Source of the DNA: Azolla pinnata
Taxonomy: Eukaryota > Streptophyta > Polypodiopsida > Salviniales > Salviniaceae
Assembly: GCA_037176905.1 (NCBI GenBank)
Contig: JBBBWG010006502.1
Span: 1 to 26,444, forward strand
Length of the DNA: 26,444 nucleotides
Direction of reading: 5' to 3'
Shown here: positions 11,907 through 21,087 of the stretch, in pieces
How positions within the stretch are numbered: position 1 is the stretch's first letter
Layout of the letters: each line of letters opens with the position of its first letter
Program-made: the position numbers and the translations under genes
Notes under the pieces: generated by a model
The model's database searches: none
Told to the model about the DNA's origin: nothing
The model's input: only the letters and a program-made list of their open reading frames with translations

Positions 11907-12381
11907 TATATGGATGCTGACTGGGTAGGTGACACATCCAGCAAGAGATCGACATCGGGCTTCATCTTCTTGCTTGGGATTGGAGCAATCTCCTAGAGTA
12001 GCAAAAAGCAGCCTATGGTGGCTTTGTCGAGCACTGAGGCGGAGTACAAGGGTGCAACTGTAGCTGCATGCAAAATCGTATAGCTAAAATGACTATGAAG
12101 GACTTGGGCAAATCGGCCGACGTGCTGATTACCAATCTATTGCGACAACCTTAATAACATATAGTTGGCAAAGAATCTGGTGTGAAAAGACTAAGCACAT
12201 TGAGTTGCACTACCACTACATCCGTGAGCAGATAACTACAGATGACATCACTCTCTTAGATGTCGGCACCAACAACCAAGTCGTGGACATATTCACCAAG
12301 GCCATGTGTCTTGACAAGCTATAGATCTACTCGGTGGCACTTGGGTTCTAGTTCCTCGATGTCCCAAGCTTGAGGGGGAGT
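11907..12381 (+). pseudogene. Ty1-copia RNase H fragment and polypurine tract
   Basis: The reading YMDADWVGDTSSKRSTSG and then MVALSSTEAEYKGATVAA are the conserved copia RNase H blocks, with the acidic D and E residues visible. Further on, CEKTKHIELHYHYIRE and VVDIFTKAM match the end of copia pol (…K.TKHIdi.yHfiRe… DifTKal). Several in-frame stops are present, so it is dead. It ends at CTTGAGGGGGAG (12370-12381), the polypurine tract typical just before a copia 3' LTR. The segment between RT and RNase H is missing. Confidence 0.85.
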
Positions 12382-12382
12382 A

Positions 12383-13217
12383 TGGTGAATATGCACAATG
12401 AGCCTAGTGATTGATCAAACCAAAGCAGAACTCGAGATCTACAGTAAGCCCGACCACAATTCGACATTCGACAAAGTAGTCAACTCGGAGCACTATGTAC
12501 GTGACCGCAACATTTAGCTTGAGAAGAAGACAACGAAGCAATAGTCCATGAATGCAAGGCCACAACAAAGGAGAAAGTAAGAATAGGTAAGACATGTAGA
12601 TCATCCTAGCTCTCAAGCTGCACGGATAAGATCGACGTAATTTGGCACTATAATTTGGACAATTGCGAATCGACAATCTGGTTGCTTGACTGTAGAAGAG
12701 TACAGATGAAGGAAGGAGATAGACAAGCTCACGATTGTGAACACATACCCCAAGCACACAATTGAGCTTGAGGGAGACTATTAAGAAACAAGCCCTATCG
12801 CAAACCCGCGCATCCGGTTTTGCTCCAAGTAGCTACCACGTAAAAAAAAGAGCTTTGCACACAAATAAATAACTAGATGTCAAGTCTAATTAATGCACCT
12901 AGATTCAAGAATCTAGGTTGGTTATATTTTTTTTAATGTAATCAAGGAATAACTTTATTCTTTGACAATATTATACTCTCTTACACTTACAAGTCTACTT
13001 TTAAACTTAGAAGGCTGCACTAAATAAAGTTTGATGTATCATACGTGTATATAAGGCCCAGTAGTGAGCATGTAAAGTTTTATTGAAGTTTCGTGCAATA
13101 TAGTTATCTTTCTCTTTCTCCTATGTATTCACAGTTTTTTTCCCTTCGTGTGTACTCTCTCCCATAGTCTTAAGCTTTCGCACGACAATTTACAAATATT
13201 TTATCTTTTTCTTGTCA
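12383..13217 (+). mobile_element. Putative copia LTR with TATA box
   Basis: The LTR would begin with TG just after the polypurine tract and end with CA at 13216-13217 (about 835 bp). It contains TATATAAGG at 13048-13056, a plausible U3 promoter. Shortly after the CA lies TGGTGTTATGAG (13223-13234), which resembles the TGGTATCAGAGC Met-tRNA primer-binding site of plant copia elements. A second polypurine-like GAGCTTGAGGGAGAC near 12762-12776 is an alternative left edge, so the start is uncertain. No second LTR copy was found. Confidence 0.45.
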
Positions 13218-13439
13218 TATTCTGGTGTTATGAGTCCATTATTATTTACGAGCTTCCACTGTGACAAGTGGGTCTCTTCTCGCACTTCATGTGCTTCAAT
13301 CAAAGTTGGATTTTCTGTTGATTTTTTTAATTGGTTTGCTTCCAATAGTTTCTTACTACCATACTAGCATTCAATGGACTTGAGGCACCCTTGCGTCTCA
13401 CCCTTCTCATGGAGAGCCCTTGACTACTCTCTAACCTTT

Positions 13440-13700
13440 CTTGGGTGGCACCAGTCTTTGCCGGTACCATTGTCGTGACCTGACCTTCCTTTCCACTGAT
13501 GGGCACGTCCTCTCGGCCTCCAAATGGCTATGTACAACATCTAGTTATATTCAGGTGGACTCTTCATTGCCTTCGTGTGGTTTTCTCCAACCAGCAACAT
13601 GGATTGCAAGTCGAACACGGGGGCTTCTTCCTTGTGCAGATGACCATTCTGAGAGGCCTATATCTCTGTGTTTAACCTCCTACATAGATCTGCACCATTT
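13440..13700. other. Transposon-flanking sequence without recognised gene
   Basis: An open stretch on the + strand is rich in Cys, Ser and Leu codons but has no family motif. It lies between the copia LTR and the opposite-strand gag relic, and is most likely part of that transposon complex. Confidence 0.35.
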
Positions 13701-14200
13701 TCTCTTCCTTATCGTCACATTGATAGAACCGACCGACATCTTGATCTTAGAGGTGGGCTTCGCTCTACACCCGGCGAGCGGTGTTGAGCAAGCGTGCGGC
13801 GCGAGTTGCGCAGAAGGATGCTGCGATGGCGGTGCTCGTGCAGGAGCTCCTGGCTCCGCAACTCTCCTTCGTTCTGCATACGGGATATGTTCTCCATCAT
13901 GAACATATCCCGTTGACAATATTGTTGAACTCCTTCCTCAACTAGAGCTTTTTGGCAGTCATGTTGGCAGTGAAAATTTATCTTCAGATTTTTCCCACAC
14001 CTCATTGGGAGTCTAGGCAGCTTGAATATAACTGAGCATCTAACCTTGCACACAAAATGCCAACAATACAACACTTTGTTTGTTGCTTGCTACCATGTCA
14101 AGAAGTCTTTGTGCGTCAAGTCAAACATATCCTCTTTGAACCTTCAATGTAAATCCAATATCCTTGGGGAAAGGTGCAACTTGTGCTCCCAAGCCACGTA
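13700..14200 (-). pseudogene. Ty1-copia gag (UBN2-type) relic, opposite strand
   Basis: Read on the - strand, broken frames give LAFCVQG*MLSYIQAA*TPNE, then TPNEVWEK, then [13 protein letters not shown]. This is the order of conserved blocks in copia gag of the UBN2 type (…Al..i..a.TpkEaWe.L… kkLqLrkelnni). At least two frame changes and three stops are present. Its orientation is opposite to the RT, RNase H and LTR pieces next door, so it belongs to a second, separate element or to an inverted piece. The segment around 13740-13860 is locally GC-rich compared with its surroundings. Confidence 0.65.
13880..13913. repeat. Perfect 13-bp inverted repeat with 8-base loop
   Basis: ACGGGATATGTTC and its exact complement flank TCCATCAT. 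It lies inside the gag relic and would form a stable hairpin. It may have arisen by a small palindromic duplication during decay. Confidence 0.8.
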
Positions 14201-14289
14201 ATTGTAACACTCTGGCTTCTTTGTCAGAAGTGAGATGCCCATTTGCTGGTTAATCTTGTCATGTATTAGCTATTGTTCAGTCTCCCCTA

Positions 14290-14500
14290 ATTCGTTGTGC
14301 AATATTGCTATGCAACCTCACTACTATGGTGATAGACAGCTTGTTAGCAACATCTCTGCTATGCACTTCAATCTCATGGTGGCAGTTGAGGCTTATTAGC
14401 CTAAGCCTGAGCTCACACTTGTAAAGAAGCAGTTGTGCTTCTATTGTGGGAAAGTTAGCACTAAGGGCACAATGTGTGTGGAAGAGAACAAATAGTTAAA
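14290..14500 (+). pseudogene. Degenerate retroelement gag zinc knuckle
   Basis: The + frame reads KKQLCFYCGKVSTKGTMCVE at about 14424-14483. The Cys spacing C-x2-C-x9-C at 14436-14477 is that of a CCHC zinc knuckle, with Thr at the expected His position. The reading has a stop about 16 codons upstream and another soon after (TAG at 14493-14495). It is a gag nucleocapsid remnant; copia or gypsy cannot be decided. Confidence 0.5.
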
Positions 14501-14659
14501 AGTGACAAAGATACGAGAAACCACTCAATAATATGTGCAAAGAAGAGACTAATGGATTTTGTTACAAAAGTGTCCCAAGGGAGTTATATGTGGCTTACAA
14601 TACTCTATCACCTCCATAGAGATCAACTGTCATACGTACATAAAAGGCATCATTAGACG

Positions 14660-16040
14660 GTCATCTACCGAGTATAAAAGGTGAGTGGGTTTATAAATGC
14701 TTAAGAATCTAATCAAAACTAGATTCTCTTAATCAATAAATAACAAAATTTAAGTTTGTCACTTAACAATAATGTTATTTTCTGGTGTTGAGGTCAACCA
14801 TGAGGAGAGTGAGAAAGCGAAGAGAAAACATATTAGACAATGATTTGATGTTAACTACATTTTGCAATATTAGTCATAAATGATGGTGGGCAAAGTGACG
14901 CTATTTTTTGCAATACATAACTCGAATTTTAAACTCAATCTAACTTGTGTACAAAAATGTATTCCACACGGGTAACATATACAACTAATTCATCTTTATC
15001 ACCAATCAAGAATTAAAACAAGTGAGAAGAATCATGAAAAATATTAAACACAAATTATACATAAAAGCACTAAACACTAATTATAAATACTCATCATGGT
15101 GGACATGGGTCGCATTACACTATATGCTTGTTTTCTTAATGCATTGGATTCATGTTGTACAACATAGAAATGTTTAAAGAAAAGTTAAATGTTTTCTATA
15201 TGATCCATGACTGTTAGAAATTTATAAATCGCACATTGACTCTAAATTTTATAATTAATAAAAGGACATTTTTTATGAAAAAAATAACTTTATGTAATAG
15301 AAGATTTGTCAATCTTTGTTATCAACAAGTTGTCAACTTCCTTATAATGGTAGTTAATATAGATTCACCAATAACAAGAAAGATTAGATAAGATTATAGA
15401 GAATATAATAAATTAAGAGTAGTTAACCACACCAATGACTGAAACAAATGACTGAAGAGTAATACAAAACATGATTACCTATGTCAAATACCAGAAAAAG
15501 ACTACATTGTATTACACCTCAAAAGTTGACTAGTAAATCCGATACGAATAGTCCAACCTCACCGATAGAACTTTATAGCATCTCAAGCTAATACTTTGTT
15601 TCCACCATCAAAGTAGTGTTCGCATGTGTCATGTGAGAATCAATTTACGAGTTACTATAATCCCACTTATCTTACCCGCAAAACATTGAAATTAGCCATA
15701 GATTGGTTCTAAAGGTTATGGTTGTAGCAATATACTCCCCCATTCAAAACAGTGACATTAAAATCAAGAGAATCAGATTTCAGAACATGCCCTTTCTCCT
15801 AGAATATAACCATTTAATTCTCATTTCTTGACTTTGTTTCGATTTTAAAGATTCGATAGTTGCCGTCCCAACAAAACTCTTTTTGTGAAGAATGTAAACT
15901 CAACAATACTTGGATAGTTCGATGTTTAGTGTTTTGGGTTAGAAAAGAACACAACCTTATACAAACCATCATAACATGAACTAGTGAAGTGATGGGAAAT
16001 CCAATTAATTTCAATTCAATGAAAATAGAAACACTTACCC
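14660..16040. other. AT-rich intergenic DNA, nothing recognised
   Basis: The sequence is very AT-rich, with only short chance ORFs on both strands. No tRNA, conserved coding block or clear repeat was recognised. Confidence 0.5.
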
Positions 16041-16046
16041 TTCGTA

Positions 16047-16136
16047 ATGTATATCATATATATGTATATACACATTTATCTGTATATATCTATCTGTGTA
16101 TATATATACATACATACATATATATATATATATATG
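16047..16136. repeat. TA/GTATA microsatellite cluster
   Basis: Imperfect runs of TATATG, TATC, CATA and finally (TA)n occupy about 90 bases. Confidence 0.85.
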
Positions 16137-17930
16137 AAGGGCATCCAGAGAAAATCGAGCGTGAAGAGAGTTGAATCAAAATGGAGAAATTGTTTGGTAT
16201 TTGTAAGAGTTCTCTCGCTCGTGTTGAGATACGCACCCAAAACTGAGATTTGAGAGCAAGAAGAAGGTGATGCTGGGGATGGTGCTGTTCTTCTTCAGCC
16301 AAGCACCTGCTAGTTCAAGAGATGCGTTGACTAGCTAAGCAACCAGGGCTGAAGAGAAGACGAGAAAGATGTTGATGATGATCCGGATACCCACCCACCC
16401 ATCCATCTCCGCACCAGCACTCATCTCTCACATAATTAATTGATAAGAATGAGACCTTCACACCAGAGGATATCCACAAGAAAAAGATCGAGCTGCTAAT
16501 CCAGAGATCCAGATATCACCTTCTGTGAATCGGTAAGCCGTTGGTTGATCAATGCTGCTGGCTATGGTGAGGCAGGTCAGAGGGGGCATGCCAACTCCTG
16601 AGGCTCGCGCAGGGCTCCATCTCGTCCCAGAGGTGCAGATGGTCTTGATGATCTGGGGCCAATGGGGAAGACGATGAAAGCTTAGGCATGCCCAGGCTTT
16701 CGCTGCTTCTGGCGAGGTTCTCTGAACAGCTCACCTGAATAGCCACGGCAAAGCTTTAATCAATCGTAGCAAGCAATCAGAGTCTACCCGAATGGTAGGT
16801 ACACTGTAACGTGTCTAAGGGCTTAATCAGGGTTATGCCATGATGAATCGGGATGAGAGAGTTGCGTTCATCTCAAGAAGCTCTCTGTACCTTTCATGGA
16901 GGCAGGTTTCTTCTTCTTTCTATTCTTTTCCTTTGCTTACCTGAACAGGCGGATGATGAAGATGATGGCAGGTCGAAGAAGATAAGCTTATAAGTGGCCT
17001 CACAGTTTGCACAACAGAAAAAGACGACCCAGATCGAGGGAAGAAAGCTGCATTCTGATGTTCGGCTTGCAGAAACATAGGATTAATGGAGGTGCTGAAG
17101 TTATCTGCTGCTGCTGCTGCAGCTTGTGGTGGAATCAGATCAGTGCTACTGCTAATGGTGCTGTTCCTCATAGCCATCTGCTCCTCCATCTCCTCCTCGC
17201 ATATTCTCTGCTGGGCTGCGCAACCACTCACCAGCGAAAGCCCTAGAAAGAAAGCAGAAACAGCACAGATTCTGAATCGTTCCCTCCACGATCCATCCTC
17301 ACACACAACACAAAGTGTGTGGCTTTTCGAAAGGATCAACGCATTGGCTGCTGTTCCTGCCATGCCGTCATTTCCATCACCACCTAGCTGTCCGTCCCAC
17401 ATATACAAATATATATACACGCATGGGGCAATGCAGGCCAATATGTCTTCTCGGGAGGATTTCTGGCGTCTTCTTTGTGTTTGTGTTTCATTTCCCTGCT
17501 CAGAGCAAACGCCATGGAGGTACCTCTCTAAATATTCGGTGTCTAGGAAAAATAAGAGGTCGCCAGCTAGCTAGCTGGCTGATTACGAGACTCTTCATAA
17601 GAAACAGAGCTATCTATGAGTTGGTTACAGAGATGTATAGACCCTGCGGGTTCTCAGAAGAGATCTACAGTACCAAGAAGAAGGAAGTCGACGATGGACA
17701 GATCATCCGGGGGTGGCGGTGACAGTGTCGACCTACAGTTCCGCGAATCTAACACTTTTTGTTTGTGTTCAGTTTTTTAGTTTTTTTTTGGCCTGGTTGC
17801 AAAGCTACTGTTGAAGCTACGCCATACACCAAAAAAACCTAACTCTGCATAGCCCATCGGTTTTCAGTGAAGAAGAGTGGGGAGGGTACTAACTAGTAGT
17901 CTACTGCTGCTACTGCTGTTGCTGCAGAGT
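16137..17930. other. Low-complexity region downstream of the WOX gene
   Basis: This region holds GAA/GAT-rich and CTG-rich stretches and no confidently recognised gene. On the + strand an ORF from 17086 begins with an Ala run and a strongly hydrophobic segment (VLLLMVLFLIAICSSI), like a signal peptide or membrane anchor. On the - strand an overlapping ORF covers 16920-17441. Neither has a known motif and they conflict, so neither is called a gene. The WOX 3' UTR should lie in the upper part of this interval. Confidence 0.4.
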
Positions 17931-17936
17931 AAACCG

Positions 17937-18068
17937 TCAAAGAAAGCGCGCGCCTGAGGGAGGAGAAGAGGGAGTAGAAATGAAATACAAATCATTGGTG
18001 AAGCAGCAAATATTCTAGGAGTTATGAAGTATCTCTGAGGCTCGAGTTTCCATGTCTAAAGATGAGAC

Positions 18069-18113
<45 letters not shown>

Positions 18114-21087
18114 CGATATCTGATTTCAATAATGGCCGGCTCCTTGATAACATGCACAAGTTCTTTACCTCTGTTGACGGTCGCTTGGTGAAACTGACGG
18201 TGATCGCCATATCCTCCAGCCACGAAGGCGAGTGCTTGAACATGATGACCGGCAGAGGCTGCGCTGTGGTGGGATGCAGAGTTGACCTGCAGCGATAGCG
18301 GAGCTGCTTGTTGCTGTGCAGGTGGAGCGAGAGACAGGGAGATGCGAGAATGATCAACGCTACTGCTGGCCACCATCTGCTGTGCGCTCACGCCATAGCT
18401 GTTGGGTAATAATAATGGTGAGTTTGCTGTTACTGCTGCTGCTGCTGCATCAGTCCGCCTGAAGAAAGGTGCCATGGATCCATCATAGCTCAGATTGTAG
18501 CTATGGCGATCAGCAGCAGCAAGAGACGACGAAGAAGCCATGATGTCATCATTGTTATGATGATGAGTTTGAAGCTGTTGGTCGTGATTCATGTCGTACT
18601 CCTGAGCTTGCCATTGCAAGAAGATGGAAGAAGAAGAAGAAGAAGAAGAAGAAGAAGAATTGTCAGGCAATGTGCTGGAAATCAGCCCTGCTGCTGCTGC
18701 ACAACTGATCTCTGAAGGAAGAATTCTCGCTGACGTGGCAGCAGAATCAACGGAAGCTTGGAGATCCTGGTTCCTCACACTGTGATTGTAACAATGCGGA
18801 TCGGATGCAGCGTCTTCAAGTAGCTTAGCATGATGAGCAGCAGAGGAATTGACGCTAGATGGCGGCTGAGCAGCCATGGCAGAGGTACACAGTACAGGCT
18901 GCCGGGGGGGTAATGATGGATATGGCGTCAGTGCTGCGGAGTTACCAGTGTAACTCAGCGATTGTTCAGAGCTGGAAGCAGCACCGACATGGCCACTGGT
19001 GGTGGTGGTGGTGGTGCTAGTAGCGGAGGATCTAGTAGCAGAAATGGTATTAGTAGCATGAGGTTTCTGTGCAGAATGAGCCTTACGAGACTTGTGAGGC
19101 GGCTGAGGCTGAGGCTGAGGCTGAGGCTGAGGCTGCGGCTGCTTCTTCTTCTTCTTCTTCTTCGCCTTCTTCTTAGTCGTCGTTGTCTTCTTCTTCTTCT
19201 TCTGCGCTAGCTCAGCAACGGGATCACCATCATCGGCATCACAATGATGATGGTGATCTGCAGAGGAAGAAGATGAGGAAGGCTGGGCGGATGGGAGATG
19301 TTGATGAAGAAGCAGGTGGGTGGTGTTGGTAGCTGCAGGAAGGAAGGCGGCGGGCATGGTGGCGTGGATGTGAGGAGGCGCAGGCGATTGGAGCTTGCGC
19401 TTGGCACGTGCTTTCCTGTTCTGGAACCAGTAGAACACATTGGCCTCGCCTATGCTGCCGTACTTCCTCAGCTCACAAGCTATGTCCACGATCGCATCTC
19501 GCGATGGCGTCGTCGTCCCGGACATGAACAGAGATTCCAGAATCTGAATCTGTTCCTGCGTCGGGCACCATCGCGGCCGTGGAGTGCACACCTCTTCAAA
19601 CCTCCGCTCTCGCTCTCCTCCTCCTGCGCCCCGCACACACACACACACACACAACGCAGATTCCATCCATTTAGTTAAGCTATCCTCCTCCTCCTCCTCC
19701 TCCTCCTCCTCCTCCTCCTGCTGCTGCTGCACTAGCAACCTTCTCGTCAATCTACCATCATCTTGCGGAGCAGGCGTTCAAACAAACCACTAACTAACTC
19801 ACTCACTCACTCTAAACACACAAAACCCCCCACCGTCTCACAAACAATATCGAACGAACATTGTATCCAACCCAAAACCCCTCACCCTAAACACAGGAAG
19901 ACAAACAGACGAAAAACTTCATACGTTGTTCACCTCCACCCTAACACTTGGAAACTGATCTATTTCGACCACAACCAGACAACAAAAAGACCAAAACCAC
20001 AGATTTTTGTCTTCTTACGCTCCTAGCTATTCCGTTCTTTTCTCTTACTTGCTCCAATCGCCTTGATCGATCCTGTGCCTGCTGCTAATCCTGTACTCAT
20101 AACTGTCTTGGCATACGTATTTTCTGGGGCATATGAAGCTGTGGATTTTCCCATATTTTCAAGCCCCTTGCTTAGCACAGGATTGGTGAATGGACACCAC
20201 ATAGCTCCTTGCTGCTGCACACAATCCATTGTAGCTCCATCTCCAGCATGTCTAAGCTCCTGATCCAGCACGTATGGAAGAGTATGATGATTATGACCAT
20301 CACCGTCATATAACTGATTCTTCGCACAGCTTCCACCATAGCCGCCATAGATAGTGTTCGAGCGCATGTCCACTAGCAGATTATTGCTGAAACTACTACT
20401 GCAACTGTTAGTATAAAAATCAGCACCGCCATAGTTCTCAATGATGCCCAGTGGATGATGGTATAAATTCTGCTCCCGAGGAACCTGGATCTGAAGATGA
20501 GCATGATCTGATACGGTAGGGAGGAGACCATTGCCTCGATGCAAGTTCTGTAACATTTGATCTGTCTGATGCACGAACGAGGATGATGATGCAGTGTTCA
20601 TCAGTAAAGCGTCCTCCTCCTCCTCCTCTTCCTCCTCCTCCTCCTCCTCTTCTTCTTCTTCTTCTTCTTCTTCTTCCTCCATGGCACGCATGTTGTACTG
20701 AGAATCTCTCTGCTTGTAAGGAGCTGCTACGGGATCAGACAGAGAGTATGTGCTCAGACCGGAATTGTGGGATGTGGATGGCACTGGAGAAGGCTGGTAT
20801 TGTTGAGTAAATCGAGCGAGATGATGATCATCTCGAAGTTGTTGCTCTTGCAACTCTAACTCGATACTGTTGAAGTCGTTAGGCTGCTGCAGACTACCGC
20901 GTTCTGCAGAGAATCCACTCATGTAGTTCGAATCAACTGTGCTGCTATGAGTCATCGTCATTGAGTTATAGTGGCCAGATGACCGTATGCTATTACTTCG
21001 ATCTTCTTCTTCTCGTCCATAGACCAGGTGAGGCTCCAGCCCGTGTGCCTGCTCAGAATCTCCATCTCCATCTCCAACAGGAAACAT
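17937..21087 (-). CDS. WUSCHEL-related homeobox (WOX) transcription factor, three exons
   Basis: This is a plant homeodomain transcription factor of the WOX family, expected to act in the nucleus on stem-cell or embryo programmes. Proposed exons (- strand): 21087-20049, 19761-18169 and 17953-17937, giving 882 aa. Donors are GCAA/GTAAGA and AGAG/GTAAAG; the last acceptor has a good pyrimidine tract ending CCCTCAG. The acceptor at 19762 is weak, but it is the only one found that keeps the frame. The ATG at 21087 follows an in-frame TGA. Residues 407-471 form a complete 65-residue WOX homeodomain with NVFYWFQNRKARAKRK as recognition helix. Other features are poly-Glu near 137-158 and before the homeodomain, a Lys-rich probable nuclear signal followed by PQ repeats, poly-Ser, Ala and His runs, and an EAR-like ISLSL near the end. 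No WUS box was found. If the last intron is retained, the ORF ends at 18056 instead. Confidence 0.75.
18071..18109 (+). repeat. (AG)n microsatellite in the last WOX intron
   Basis: An uninterrupted AG run of about 39 bases reads (CT)n on the WOX sense strand. It lies within the proposed intron 18168-17954, where it could also lengthen the pyrimidine tract. Confidence 0.9.
18626..18659 (+). repeat. (GAA)n run encoding poly-Ser in WOX
   Basis: A trinucleotide run of about 11 units reads TCT on the WOX sense strand and encodes a Ser tract. Confidence 0.9.
19101..19163 (+). repeat. GGCTGA and CTT runs encoding (PQ)n and poly-Lys in WOX
   Basis: GGCTGA hexamers encode alternating Pro-Gln on the - strand. 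The adjacent CTT run encodes Lys. Both lie directly C-terminal to the homeodomain region. Confidence 0.9.
19388..19582 (-). other. WOX homeodomain coding segment
   Basis: This encodes 65 residues from PRPRW to KRKLQ, uninterrupted by introns. The PRPRW start and EANVFYWFQNRK resemble WOX8/9; PTQEQIQILESLF and TPS resemble WOX11/12. The homeodomain core W, F, N and R of helix 3 are all present, so DNA binding should be intact. Confidence 0.92.
19633..19731 (+). repeat. CA, CTC and CTG runs in the WOX region before the homeodomain
   Basis: (CA)n at 19633-19652 encodes CVCVCV, (CTC)n at about 19683-19719 encodes poly-Glu, and (CTG)n up to 19731 encodes Gln. The CA run is not a multiple of three, so length change there would shift the frame. 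Confidence 0.9.
20611..20680 (+). repeat. CTC/CTT run encoding poly-Glu in WOX exon 1
   Basis: About 22 consecutive Glu codons (GAG and GAA mixed) on the - strand make a strongly acidic tract. Confidence 0.95.

Noticed and set aside
17086..17574. CLE peptide gene next to WOX
   Set aside because: CLE and WOX act together in meristems, but no C-terminal CLE dodecapeptide motif is present in any frame checked.
18022..18357. - strand 111-codon ORF as a separate gene
   Set aside because: It overlaps the WOX exon in another frame and lacks its own promoter or family match. Only its ITVSFTKRPSTEV part is kept, as a finding.
18962..19210. + strand Arg/Leu-rich ORF opposite WOX
   Set aside because: It is the reverse complement of the coded repeats of the WOX exon.
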